Part shown: positions 1 through 7,402 of the stretch, in pieces
Layout of the letters: each line of letters starts with the position of its first letter
Numbering within the stretch: position 1 is the stretch's first letter
Assembly: GCA_001771975.1 (NCBI GenBank)
Contig: MERE01000184.1
Location: 1-24,134 of the forward strand
DNA: 24,134 nt
Source: Betaproteobacteria bacterium RIFCSPLOWO2_02_FULL_68_150
Lineage (GTDB): Bacteria > Pseudomonadota > Gammaproteobacteria > Burkholderiales > SG8-39
Direction of reading: 5' to 3'
Program-made: the position numbers and the translations under genes
The notes under the pieces: model-generated
Seen by the model: the letters and a program-made list of their open reading frames with translations, nothing else
Told to the model about the DNA's origin: nothing
Databases searched by the model: none

Positions 1-514
1 ACACGCCGTCGCCGTGGTGCACGTCGATGTCGACGTAGGCGATGCGGCGCACACCGTGCTCCGCGCGCAGCGTCTCGACCAGCACGCCGAGATCGTTGAA
101 GACGCAAAAGCCTGCGGCGGCGCCGCGGCGCGCGTGGTGCAGGCCGCCGATCGGCTGAAAGGTGCGCCGCGCCTCGCCCGCCATCACGCGCCGTGCGCCC
201 TCGAGCGCCGCTCCGACCAGGTGCGCCGTCACCTCGTAGCAACCGGGAAACGCGGGCGTGTCGCCGTAATCGAGGTAACCGCTGCCCGCGCGCGAGGCCT
301 CGATCACCTGATCGACGTACTCAGGGTGGTGAAAGCGCTCGATCGCGCTGCGCGGCGCGGCGGGGGAATCTGCGATCACGACGGCGCGGTCGAGCCCGCG
401 CGCGCGCGCCGCGTTCCAGAACGCACCCTGCCGGTCGATCGAAAGCGGATGCCCCTCGGGAAATCCGTAGCGGCCGAGGTTCTCGCTGATGAAGAGGTGG
501 ACCGGAGGGCTCAA
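1..514 (-). CDS. Histone deacetylase superfamily protein (AcuC/acetoin-utilisation type), 3' end off the window
   Basis: About 171 N-terminal residues are visible; the rest lies beyond the left edge. Family members are Zn-dependent deacylases that remove acetyl or related groups from proteins or polyamines. The sequence contains GGLHHARRGAAAGFCVFND, which carries the catalytic His-His pair, and ends in YVDIDVHHGDGV, whose Asp and His belong to the zinc site. The N-terminal HLFISE...GFPEGHPL segment also fits the family. I chose a TTG start at 512-514, overlapping the TGA of the upstream oxidoreductase gene, because there is no ATG or GTG between that stop and the first conserved residues. The start is therefore uncertain. 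The tight overlap suggests cotranscription with the oxidoreductase. The substrate cannot be told from the sequence; bacterial members include protein deacetylases and acetylpolyamine amidohydrolases. The family call is secure, the function is not. Confidence 0.88.
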   Translation of the reverse strand, partial: MSPPVHLFISENLGRYGFPEGHPLSIDRQGAFWNAARARGLDRAVVIADSPAAPRSAIERFHHPEYVDQVIEASRAGSGYLDYGDTPAFPGCYEVTAHLVGAALEGARRVMAGEARRTFQPIGGLHHARRGAAAGFCVFNDLGVLVETLRAEHGVRRIAYVDIDVHHGDGV

Positions 515-2613
515 GCCTTTTCGACTTCCACGAGGCAATCGTAGAAGGTCGCGCCGCCGCCCAAGTCCGCGGTGCGCTGCGAAGTGACGCTGTTGGCGTT
601 GCGGCCATCGGGCGAGAACTTGCGCCACCACACCGAGGGCGCCACGACCACCCCGCGCCGCGGCTTGTCGTTGACGCGTGCGCGCAGGGTGTAGCTGCCG
701 CGCTCATTGAACACGCGCACCCGGTCGCCGCCGGCGATGCCGCGCGCGTCGGCGTCGTCGCGATGCATCTCGAGGTGCGGCTCGCCCTCCTGGTCGCGGA
801 AACGCTTCAGGTTGGCGAAGCTCGAGTTGAGGAAATTACGTGCCGGCGGCGACAGGAAGGCGAGCGGGTATTGGCGCGCCAGCTCGGGGCTGCTGGCTGC
901 CGATTCCGCGGGCGGATTGAAGAACGGCAGCGGATCGAAGCCCTGGTCGCGCAGCCAGGCGCTATAGAACTCGCACTTGCCCGAGGGGGTCGGGAAACCG
1001 CCGTCGGCGAAGGGCGCGAAGCGCTCGTCGACGCGCAGCCGCTGCCAGCCGCTTTCCTTGACCACCTCCCACGCGATGCCCTGCATGCGCGGACTGGCGG
1101 AGCCGAGCGCGGCGCGGCAGATGTCCTCGTCGGAGTCGCGAAAACACGACTCGTCGTAGCCCATGCGCGCCGCAAGCCGCCGAAACACTTCCGAATTGGG
1201 CAGCGCTTCGCCCACCGGCGCGATCGCCGGGTTGTTGGCCAGCACGTAGAGGTGGCCGTAGGACTTGTGCACGTCGTAATGCTCGAGCTGCGTCGTGGCC
1301 GGCAGCACGATGTCGGCGTAGTCCGCGGTGTCGGTGAGGAACGAATCCATCACCACGCAGAACAGGTCCTCGCGCTTGAAACCGGCCACCACTTTTTCGG
1401 CATCCGGGCACACGGCAACCGGATTGTTGTTGTAGACGATCACCGCGCGCACCGGCGGCTGCGCGCCGGTGAGTGCCTCGCCGATGGCGGCATGATTGAT
1501 CACGCGCGGCGTGCGTCCCGCGAGCAGGTCCGGCCGCTCGAGCGCGGCGTGGTCGAAGTCGTAGAAGTCGGCGGTGCTGAGCAGGATCCCGCCCGCCGCG
1601 TCGCGCCAGGCGCCGGTCAGCGCCGGCAGGCAGGCGATGGTGCGCGCCGCGATGCCGCCGCCGGCATGGCGCTGCATGCCGTAATTGAGCCGGATCGCGG
1701 CGGGCTTCGCGCTGCCGTAATCGCGCGCCAGCTGCACCACCTCCTCGACTCGCAGGCCGCAGATGCGCGCCGCCCACTCGGGCGTGTACTGCTGCAGGCG
1801 CTCGGCGAATTCCCCGAAGCCGAGCGTGCAGCGCGCGATGTAATCGCGGTCGATCAGGTCTTCGGCCACCAGCACGTGCATCAGGCCGAGCGCAAGCGCG
1901 CCGTCGGTGCCCGGCAGCGGCGCCACGTGCTCGGTGCACTTTTCCGCGGAAAGGCTGCGATAGGGGTCGATCGCGATCACCTTGGCGCCGCGGCGTTTCG
2001 CCTCCAGCACGCGCGGCCACAGATGCAGGTTGGAAACGATCGGGTTGGCGCCCCAGAGAATGATGAGCCGCGCTTCCGAGAAGCGCTCGGGGTCCATGCC
2101 CACCGAAGCGCCGAGGGTGGCCTTGAGCCCGGCCTTGCCGGCGGAGGAGCACAGCGTGCGATCGAGGAGCGAAGCGCCCAAACGGTGGAAGAAGCGCCGG
2201 TCCATCGAGCTGTACTGCACCATGCCCATGGTGCCGGCGTAGTTCAACGGCAGGATCGATTCCGCACCCTCCGGCGATGCGGCGAGCGCTTTCAGGCGCG
2301 CTGCGATTTCGTCGAGCGCTTCATCCCACGAGACACGCCGGAATTCGCCTGCGCCCTTGGGCCCTGAGCGGCGCAGCGGATGCAGCAGGCGATCCGGCGC
2401 GTAGCTGCGCTCGAGGTAATGCGACACCTTGGTGCACAGCGTGCCCTCGGAAAACGGCATCGACGGATCGCCCTGGATCTTCACCGCGACGCCGTCCTTC
2501 ACGGTCACCAGCATGCCGCAGGTATCGGGGCAATCGTGCGGACACGCGGTGCGCACGACCTTGACGTCGGCATCCGCCCGGGCGAGGCGATCCGCAGCAT
2601 TCGGGGCGTTCAT
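511..2613 (-). CDS. Molybdopterin-dependent oxidoreductase, DMSO reductase superfamily, cytoplasmic
   Basis: This 700-residue protein has the layout of a bis-MGD molybdoenzyme. An N-terminal [4Fe-4S] motif is formed by Cys24, Cys28, Cys32 and Cys60 (CPHDCPDTC, then GTLC). The catalytic domain contains WDEALDEIA, LWGANP, VYNNNPVAV and DYADIVLPATTQLE. A C-terminal MopB-binding domain follows (HRDDADARGIAGGDRVRVFN). There is no Tat or Sec signal, so it should act in the cytoplasm. The metal-ligand region reads LCSSAGKAG around residue 155, so the ligand is not an obvious selenocysteine. Annotation pipelines often label such proteins formate dehydrogenase-like or anaerobic dehydrogenase, but the substrate is unknown. 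It begins 10 bp after the glcF stop and overlaps the deacetylase-like gene, so it looks like part of the glycolate transcription unit. The role in glycolate metabolism is inference only. Confidence 0.9.
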   Translation of the reverse strand: MNAPNAADRLARADADVKVVRTACPHDCPDTCGMLVTVKDGVAVKIQGDPSMPFSEGTLCTKVSHYLERSYAPDRLLHPLRRSGPKGAGEFRRVSWDEALDEIAARLKALAASPEGAESILPLNYAGTMGMVQYSSMDRRFFHRLGASLLDRTLCSSAGKAGLKATLGASVGMDPERFSEARLIILWGANPIVSNLHLWPRVLEAKRRGAKVIAIDPYRSLSAEKCTEHVAPLPGTDGALALGLMHVLVAEDLIDRDYIARCTLGFGEFAERLQQYTPEWAARICGLRVEEVVQLARDYGSAKPAAIRLNYGMQRHAGGGIAARTIACLPALTGAWRDAAGGILLSTADFYDFDHAALERPDLLAGRTPRVINHAAIGEALTGAQPPVRAVIVYNNNPVAVCPDAEKVVAGFKREDLFCVVMDSFLTDTADYADIVLPATTQLEHYDVHKSYGHLYVLANNPAIAPVGEALPNSEVFRRLAARMGYDESCFRDSDEDICRAALGSASPRMQGIAWEVVKESGWQRLRVDERFAPFADGGFPTPSGKCEFYSAWLRDQGFDPLPFFNPPAESAASSPELARQYPLAFLSPPARNFLNSSFANLKRFRDQEGEPHLEMHRDDADARGIAGGDRVRVFNERGSYTLRARVNDKPRRGVVVAPSVWWRKFSPDGRNANSVTSQRTADLGGGATFYDCLVEVEKA

Positions 2614-2623
2614 GCCGCGAATC

Positions 2624-3868
2624 TTACTCTTGCAGGACGTCGTCCAGCAGTTGGATCCAGTGCCGCACCGGGGTCGCGGTGCCGCCCTGCAGATGGGTCA
2701 GGCAGCCGACGTTGGCGGTCGCGATCACCTGCGGCTCGCCGGCGGCGAGCGCAGCCAGCTTGCGCTCGCGAAGCTGCAGCGACAGCTCGGGCTGCAGGAT
2801 CGAGTACGTCCCGGCAGAGCCGCAGCACAGATGCGCCTCGGCCACCGGGGTGAGCAGGTGCCCGGAGCTTGCGAGCACACGCTCGACCACGCCATGGACT
2901 TTCAGCCCGTGCTGCAGCGAGCACGGCGACTGGAACGCGACGCGCAGCGGCTCGCTGCGAGGCGTGCGCGTCTCCAGCAACCGCTCCAGCGCCGGAGCCT
3001 CGGCCGCGACCAGCTCGGAGAGGTCCCTCGTGAGCAGCGAAATGCGCGCCGCCTTGTGCCGGTAATCCGCATCCTGCTCGAGCGCGTGCGCGTACTCCTC
3101 TACGGTCGCGCCGCAACCGCTCGCGGTCATCACGATGCCTTCGACCTCGTCACGCTCGAGATACGGCCACCAGCGATCGATCAGCGCGCGCATCTCGTCC
3201 CTGCCCGCGTCCTGCTGGTTGAGGTGGTAGCGCAGCGCGCCGCAGCAACCCGCGCCCGGCGCCTCGATGAGCGAGATGCCGATGCGATCCAGCACGCGCG
3301 CCGCAGCGGCGTTGATCGCCGGCGCGAGCGCGGGCTGCACACAGCCCGCCAGCGCCAGCACGCGGCGGCGGTGCCGTGCCGCAGGACGCACGCCCGCACG
3401 CTCGCTGCGCGCCGGCACCTTGTCGCGCAGCGCTCGCGGCAGGAACGGCCGCACCCATCGGCCGAGCGCAAGCAGCGCGCCGAACAATGCCGTGCGCGGC
3501 AAGACGAACGCCAGCGCAGCGCGCTGCAAGCGCTGCCAGGGGCTGCGCGTGGTGCGGGTTTCCACCAGCTGACGGCCGATATCCGCCAACCGGCCGTACT
3601 GCACGCCCGAGGGACAGGTGGTCTCGCAGGAGCGGCAGGTCAGGCAGCGGTCGAGATGCAAGCGCGTGCGCTCGGTCACCGCCGCGCCTTCGAGCACCCG
3701 CTTGATGAGATAGATGCGGCCGCGCGGCGAATCCAGCTCGTCGCCCAGCAGCTGGTACGTTGGACAGGTGGCGGTGCAAAAGCCGCAGTGCACGCACTTG
3801 CGCAGGATCGCCTCGGCCTCGCGCCCCATCGGCGTGCCGCGGATGAAATCGGCGAGTTCAGTGTGCAT
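2624..3868 (-). CDS. glcF: Glycolate oxidase iron-sulfur subunit GlcF
   Basis: GlcF passes electrons from the GlcD/GlcE flavin subunits, which oxidise glycolate to glyoxylate, towards the respiratory chain. The 414-residue product is close to the usual length of about 407. It carries two CxxCxxCxxxCP ferredoxin motifs, at residues 25-36 (CVHCGFCTATCP) and 75-86 (CLTCRSCETTCP). Two cysteine-rich CCG domains follow, visible as GAGCCGALRYH and HLCCGSAGTY. There is no signal peptide; it is expected at the cytoplasmic face of the membrane. Unlike the common contiguous glcDEF layout, it is separated from glcE by 202 bp holding a gene on the other strand. It has no clear Shine-Dalgarno sequence. A -10-like TATAGC on the minus strand lies 12 nt before its ATG, so it may have its own promoter. 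Confidence 0.95.
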   Translation of the reverse strand: MHTELADFIRGTPMGREAEAILRKCVHCGFCTATCPTYQLLGDELDSPRGRIYLIKRVLEGAAVTERTRLHLDRCLTCRSCETTCPSGVQYGRLADIGRQLVETRTTRSPWQRLQRAALAFVLPRTALFGALLALGRWVRPFLPRALRDKVPARSERAGVRPAARHRRRVLALAGCVQPALAPAINAAAARVLDRIGISLIEAPGAGCCGALRYHLNQQDAGRDEMRALIDRWWPYLERDEVEGIVMTASGCGATVEEYAHALEQDADYRHKAARISLLTRDLSELVAAEAPALERLLETRTPRSEPLRVAFQSPCSLQHGLKVHGVVERVLASSGHLLTPVAEAHLCCGSAGTYSILQPELSLQLRERKLAALAAGEPQVIATANVGCLTHLQGGTATPVRHWIQLLDDVLQE

Positions 3869-3880
3869 CGCAACGGCCCC

Positions 3881-3888
3881 GCTATACT
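3881..3888. promoter_or_regulatory. Putative divergent -10 elements between glcF and a small membrane-protein gene
   Basis: The 26-bp spacer contains TATACT on the plus strand (3883-3888) and an overlapping TATAGC on the minus strand (3886 down to 3881). The plus-strand hexamer ends 6 nt before the ATG at 3895, so initiation at the normal distance would give a leaderless mRNA. On the minus strand the ATG of glcF lies 12 nt beyond the hexamer, leaving a leader of roughly 6 nt. No good -35 element is visible at 16-18 bp for either direction. This is a sequence-pattern prediction. Confidence 0.45.
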
Positions 3889-3894
3889 TTGCGC

Positions 3895-4074
3895 ATGGGC
3901 AAGACCTTCGCGCTGCTGGGCGTCGCGCTGATCGCGGTCTGCGCGCTCTGGCTCTGGCTGAGCCTGCGAAAGTATGCCGCGCGCAAACAGCGCGAGGAGG
4001 AGCGCGCCACCGCGTTCATGGCGCAGGCGATCAAGGCGGCGAAAAAGCCTGACGATGGGGCCGGCACGAACTAG
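3895..4074 (+). CDS. Small single-pass membrane protein, unknown function
   Basis: I do not recognise this 59-residue protein. It has a short N-terminus (MGKTF), one hydrophobic helix at about residues 5-24 (ALLGVALIAVCALWLWLSL), then a strongly charged tail rich in Arg, Lys and Glu (RKYAARKQREEERA...AIKAAKKP), consistent with an inner-membrane anchor and a cytoplasmic helical tail. About nine in ten codons end in G or C, like the neighbouring real genes, which supports coding. It lies antisense in the glcE-glcF gap; its TAG shares the palindrome CTAG with the glcE stop. ATG 3895 is preferred over an in-frame TTG at 3889 because of the -10-like TATACT immediately upstream; no Shine-Dalgarno is present. 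It could be a stabiliser or anchor for the glycolate oxidase complex, or unrelated; location is the only evidence. Confidence 0.6.
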   Translation: MGKTFALLGVALIAVCALWLWLSLRKYAARKQREEERATAFMAQAIKAAKKPDDGAGTN

Positions 4075-5135
4075 AACTCCCGATACAGCCGCCCGGGATT
4101 GAGGATCCCGGCCGGATCGAAAGCGGCCTTGATTTCCCGGTGCAAGCGGGCGAGCGCCGGGGCGAGCGGCGCGAAAACCCCCGCCGCCCTGTCGCCGCCG
4201 CGAAACAGCGTGGCGTGACCGCCGGCCTGTGCCGCCGCGCCTCGCACCGTGGCGGCATCGGCGCCCGATTTCAGCCAGCGCAATGCCCCGCCCCATTCGA
4301 TGAGTTGCGCCTCCGGCAAGGCGAGCGGCTTGGCGTTTGAGGGCAGCGATACGCGCCACAGCGGCGCCTCCCCGGCGAAGAACGGCACGGTCTGCTCCCG
4401 GATCGCCGTCCAGTCGCGCGCCGCGGCTTCGCTTGCCGCGGCTTCGCCGCCCAACTTCTCGGCCGCCGCGCGCAACGCGCTCTCGGCGCCGGACAGACGC
4501 ACGCTCAGCCGGCCGTCGTGCCAGGCGGTCGCCGAGATCGGCAGCGGCAAGCCGGCCCAGCGGTTGGTGGTCTCGAGCGCACGCGCTTCGGGCATCTCGA
4601 ACGCCAGCGTGATTTCGCGCTGCGGCCGCGGCAGGACCTTGAGCGAAACCTGCGCGATCAGCCCGAGCGTGCCCAGCGACCCCGCGAGCAGGCGCGAGAC
4701 GTCGTAGCCGGCGACGTTTTTCATGACCTCGCCGCCGAACGCGAGCCAGCGGCCGCGCCCGTCCAGTACGCGAGCGCCGAGCACGAAATCGCGCAAGGCG
4801 CCCGCCGCCGCGCGCCGGGGCCCCGAAAGGCCGGCCGCCACGCAGCCGCCGAGCGTCGCGCCAGGCGAGAAATGCGGCGGCTCGAACGCGAGCATCTGGC
4901 CGTTGTCCGCGAGCACGGCCTCGAGTTCGGCAAGCGGCGTCCCGGCGCGCGCCGTTACCACCAGCTCGCTCGGCTCGTAACTGACGATCCCCGCGTAGCC
5001 GCGCGCGTCGAGCAGCTCGCCCCTGGGCTCGCCGCCGTAGAAGTCCTTGCTGCCGCCGCCCCGGATGCACAGCGCCTGCCGCGACTCGGCCGCGGCGCGG
5101 ATCCGCTCGGCCAGCGCCGCAATCGCTGCGTCCAT
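4071..5135 (-). CDS. glcE: Glycolate oxidase FAD-binding subunit GlcE
   Basis: GlcE is the second flavoprotein subunit of membrane-associated glycolate oxidase. The 354-residue product matches the usual length of about 350. It shows a shortened PCMH-type FAD-binding domain: LCIRGGGSKDFYG near residues 22-34, then PHFSPGATLGGCVAAGLSGP, then GGEVMKNVAGYDVSRLLAGS. The C-terminus FDPAGILNPGRLYREF is typical of GlcD/GlcE proteins. The ATG (5133-5135) overlaps the TGA of glcD by one base, so the two are very likely translationally coupled. The stop codon at 4071-4073 overlaps the stop of the convergent small gene. An open frame continues upstream through glcD, but GlcE homology starts only at this ATG. 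Confidence 0.95.
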   Translation of the reverse strand: MDAAIAALAERIRAAAESRQALCIRGGGSKDFYGGEPRGELLDARGYAGIVSYEPSELVVTARAGTPLAELEAVLADNGQMLAFEPPHFSPGATLGGCVAAGLSGPRRAAAGALRDFVLGARVLDGRGRWLAFGGEVMKNVAGYDVSRLLAGSLGTLGLIAQVSLKVLPRPQREITLAFEMPEARALETTNRWAGLPLPISATAWHDGRLSVRLSGAESALRAAAEKLGGEAAASEAAARDWTAIREQTVPFFAGEAPLWRVSLPSNAKPLALPEAQLIEWGGALRWLKSGADAATVRGAAAQAGGHATLFRGGDRAAGVFAPLAPALARLHREIKAAFDPAGILNPGRLYREF

Positions 5136-6625
5136 CAGAAGCGCGGCAATTCGGGATGCGGCAGCTGAGCGCCGTGCACGCGCATGCGCCCGAACTCGGC
5201 GCAGCGACGCAGGGTCGGCACCGCCTTGCCCGGATTGAGCAGGCCCTGCGGGTCGAAGGCGCGCTTCAGGGCGTGAAAAGTCTCCAGCTCCGCGGCGCTG
5301 AACTGGACGCACATCTGGTCGATCTTCTCCACGCCGACGCCGTGCTCGCCGGTGATGGTGCCGCCCACGGCGACGCATTTCTCCAGCACCTCGGCGGCGA
5401 AGCGCTCGGTGCGGCGCAGCTCGTCGGCGCTCGCGGCGTCGAACAGGATGAGCGGATGCAGGTTGCCATCGCCGGCGTGGAACACGTTCGGGCAGCGCAG
5501 GCCGTACTTGCGCTCCATGTCGCCGATGAAGTTGAGCACCTCGCCGAGACGCTTGCGCGGGATGGTGCCGTCCATGCAGTAGTAGTCGGGCGAGATGCGC
5601 CCCATGGCGGGAAACGCGGCCTTGCGGCCCGACCAGAAGCGCAGCCGCTCGGCCTCGTCGCGCGACACGCTGGTGCGCGTCGCGCCGGCGCTCGCGAGCA
5701 CCGCGCGCACGCGCGCGATCTCGTCCTCCACCTCCTCCGGCGTGCCGTCGGACTCGCACAGCAGGATCGCCGCCGCTTCGAGGTCGTAGCCGGCGTGCAC
5801 GAATTCCTCGACCGCCTGCGTCGCCGGCCTGTCCATCATCTCGAGTCCGGCCGGCAGGATGCCCGCGGCGATGATCGCGGCCACCGCCTGGCCCGCCGTC
5901 TCGACGTCGTCGAAGGACGCCATCACCACGCGCGCGGTCTGCGGCTTCGGCAGCAGCTTCACCGTCACTTCGGTGATCACCGCCAGCATGCCCTCGGAAC
6001 CGATTGCGAGCGCGAGCAGGTCGTAGCCCGGCGCATCGAGCGCCTCCGAGCCGAAGCTGACCGGCTCGCCGTCGATCGTGAAACCGCGCACCCGGAGCAC
6101 GTTGTGCACGGTGAGGCCGTATTTCAGGCAATGCACGCCGCCCGAATTCTCGGCCACGTTGCCGCCGATGGAGCAGGCGATCTGGCTCGACGGATCGGGC
6201 GCGTAATACAGTCCGAACGGCGATACGACATCGGATATCGCGCCGTTCGGCACGCCGGGCTGCACCACCGCGACGCGCGCCAGCGGATCGATGCGCAGCA
6301 CGCGCATGAATTTCGCCATCGCGAGCAGCACGCCGTCGCCGCGCGGCAGCGCGCCGCCGGAGAGTCCGGTGCCCGCGCCGCGCGGCACCACCGGCACCTC
6401 CATCGCATGGCAGCTGCGCAGGATGCGCTGCACCTGCTCCTCGGTCTCGGGCAGCGCCACCACCATCGGCACCTTGCGGTAGGCAGTGAGGCCGTCGCAC
6501 TCGTAGGGCCGCGTGTCCTCCTCCTGCCACAGCACGGCGCGCGCCGGCAGGAAGGTGCGCAGCGCCTGCGCCACCGTACGCTGCCGCTCGGCGTCGATTT
6601 TCGTCAGAGAAAGTGCTTCGCCCAC
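5135..6625 (-). CDS. glcD: Glycolate oxidase catalytic subunit GlcD (FAD-linked)
   Basis: GlcD is the FAD-containing catalytic subunit that oxidises glycolate (and often D-lactate) to the 2-keto acid. FAD/PCMH motifs are present: RPYECDGLTAYR, PRGAGTGLSGGALP, PDPSSQIACSIGGNVAENSGG and GYDLLALAIGSEGML. The C-terminal FAD-oxidase domain has NVFHAGDGNLHP and TGEHGVGVEK, which contain conserved active-site histidines. I place the start at GTG 6623-6625, preceded 6 nt upstream by GAGGG; this gives 496 residues against about 499 in the Escherichia coli protein. An in-frame ATG at 6667 is possible but lies deeper inside hyi. With the GTG start the gene overlaps the end of hyi by 22 bp. The function is certain, the start is moderately sure. 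Confidence 0.94.
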   Translation of the reverse strand: MGEALSLTKIDAERQRTVAQALRTFLPARAVLWQEEDTRPYECDGLTAYRKVPMVVALPETEEQVQRILRSCHAMEVPVVPRGAGTGLSGGALPRGDGVLLAMAKFMRVLRIDPLARVAVVQPGVPNGAISDVVSPFGLYYAPDPSSQIACSIGGNVAENSGGVHCLKYGLTVHNVLRVRGFTIDGEPVSFGSEALDAPGYDLLALAIGSEGMLAVITEVTVKLLPKPQTARVVMASFDDVETAGQAVAAIIAAGILPAGLEMMDRPATQAVEEFVHAGYDLEAAAILLCESDGTPEEVEDEIARVRAVLASAGATRTSVSRDEAERLRFWSGRKAAFPAMGRISPDYYCMDGTIPRKRLGEVLNFIGDMERKYGLRCPNVFHAGDGNLHPLILFDAASADELRRTERFAAEVLEKCVAVGGTITGEHGVGVEKIDQMCVQFSAAELETFHALKRAFDPQGLLNPGKAVPTLRRCAEFGRMRVHGAQLPHPELPRF

Positions 6626-7380
6626 GCCAGACCCTCGACCGTGTTCCCGAGCGGATTGTATTCGCACCCGATCCAGCCGGAGTAGCCGAGACGGTCGATG
6701 TGGCGCAGCAGGAAATCGAAGTTGATCTCGCCGCTGCCCGGTTCATGGCGCCCCGGCACATCGGCGAGTTGCAGGTGGCCGATGCGCGGCAGCAGCCGCT
6801 CGATCGTCGCTGCGAGATCGCCCTCCATGATCTGCATGTGGAAGATGTCGTATTGCAGGAAGGCGTTGTCCGCGCCCGCGGCATCGAGCACTTCGAGCGC
6901 CTGGCGCGTGTTGGTGAGGAAAAAGCCGGGAACGCTGCGCGTATTGATCGGCTCGAGGCTCAGCAGGATGCCGGCGGCATTCAGCCGGGCGGCGGCGAAG
7001 CGCACGTTCTCCACCAGCGTGTCGAAATGGCGCCCGCGCGGCGCATCCGGCGGCACCACGCCGGCGAGGCAGTTGAGCCGCGGGCAGCCCGCAGCGCCGG
7101 CGTACTCGAGCGCGCGCTCGACGCCGTCGCGGAACTCACTCGCGCGCTCCGGCAGGCAGGCGATGCCGCGGTCGCCGCGCGCCGCATCGCCCGCGGGAAT
7201 GTTGTGCAGCACGACCTCGACCCCGGCCGCGCGGGCGCGCTCGGCGACGGCGCGCGCCGGAAAAGCGTACGGAAACTGGTACTCCACGCCGCGAAATCCG
7301 GCGCGCGCGGCGGCAGCGAAGCGATCGAGAAAAGCGGTTTCGGCAAACAGCAGCGACAGATTCGCCGCGAGCTTTGGCAT
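6604..7380 (-). CDS. hyi: Hydroxypyruvate isomerase Hyi (TIM-barrel, AP endonuclease 2-like fold)
   Basis: Hyi interconverts hydroxypyruvate and tartronate semialdehyde in glyoxylate/glycerate metabolism. The 258-residue length equals that of the E. coli enzyme. The N-terminus MPKLAANLSLLFAE is the family hallmark. Other conserved segments are FRGVEYQFPY, LLSLEPINTR (active-site Glu), QYDIFHMQIMEGD (Asp/His metal region), GHLQLADVPGRHEPG and WIGCEYNP. These place it in the xylose-isomerase-like TIM-barrel family. A second in-frame ATG nine bases upstream (7387-7389) is possible, but the MPK start matches relatives. It is the first gene of the glycolate cluster and overlaps glcD. The usual partners glyoxylate carboligase and tartronate semialdehyde reductase are not in the window. 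Confidence 0.93.
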   Translation of the reverse strand: MPKLAANLSLLFAETAFLDRFAAAARAGFRGVEYQFPYAFPARAVAERARAAGVEVVLHNIPAGDAARGDRGIACLPERASEFRDGVERALEYAGAAGCPRLNCLAGVVPPDAPRGRHFDTLVENVRFAAARLNAAGILLSLEPINTRSVPGFFLTNTRQALEVLDAAGADNAFLQYDIFHMQIMEGDLAATIERLLPRIGHLQLADVPGRHEPGSGEINFDFLLRHIDRLGYSGWIGCEYNPLGNTVEGLAWAKHFL

Positions 7381-7387
7381 GCGGGCC

Positions 7388-7397
7388 ATTCTACAAT
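7388..7397. promoter_or_regulatory. Overlapping back-to-back -10 elements for hyi (minus) and sulP-type gene (plus)
   Basis: The 22-bp spacer between two divergent start codons contains ATTCTACAAT. Read on the plus strand this gives TACAAT (7392-7397), ending 5 nt before ATG 7403. Read on the minus strand it gives TAGAAT (7393 down to 7388), ending 7 nt before ATG 7380. Both are good sigma-70 -10 hexamers, and both would start transcripts at or next to the start codon. No convincing -35 element is seen on either side. Confidence 0.55.
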
Positions 7398-7402
7398 TGC
7401 GC

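Noticed and set aside
5156..6685. Long plus-strand frame opposite glcD
   Set aside because: It is the antisense of glcD with His/Arg-rich low-information translation; GlcD motifs are clear on the minus strand.
5136..6884. Upstream extension of the glcE frame through glcD
   Set aside because: The extension is out of frame with GlcD and carries no GlcE homology. The coupled ATG at 5133-5135 is the natural start.
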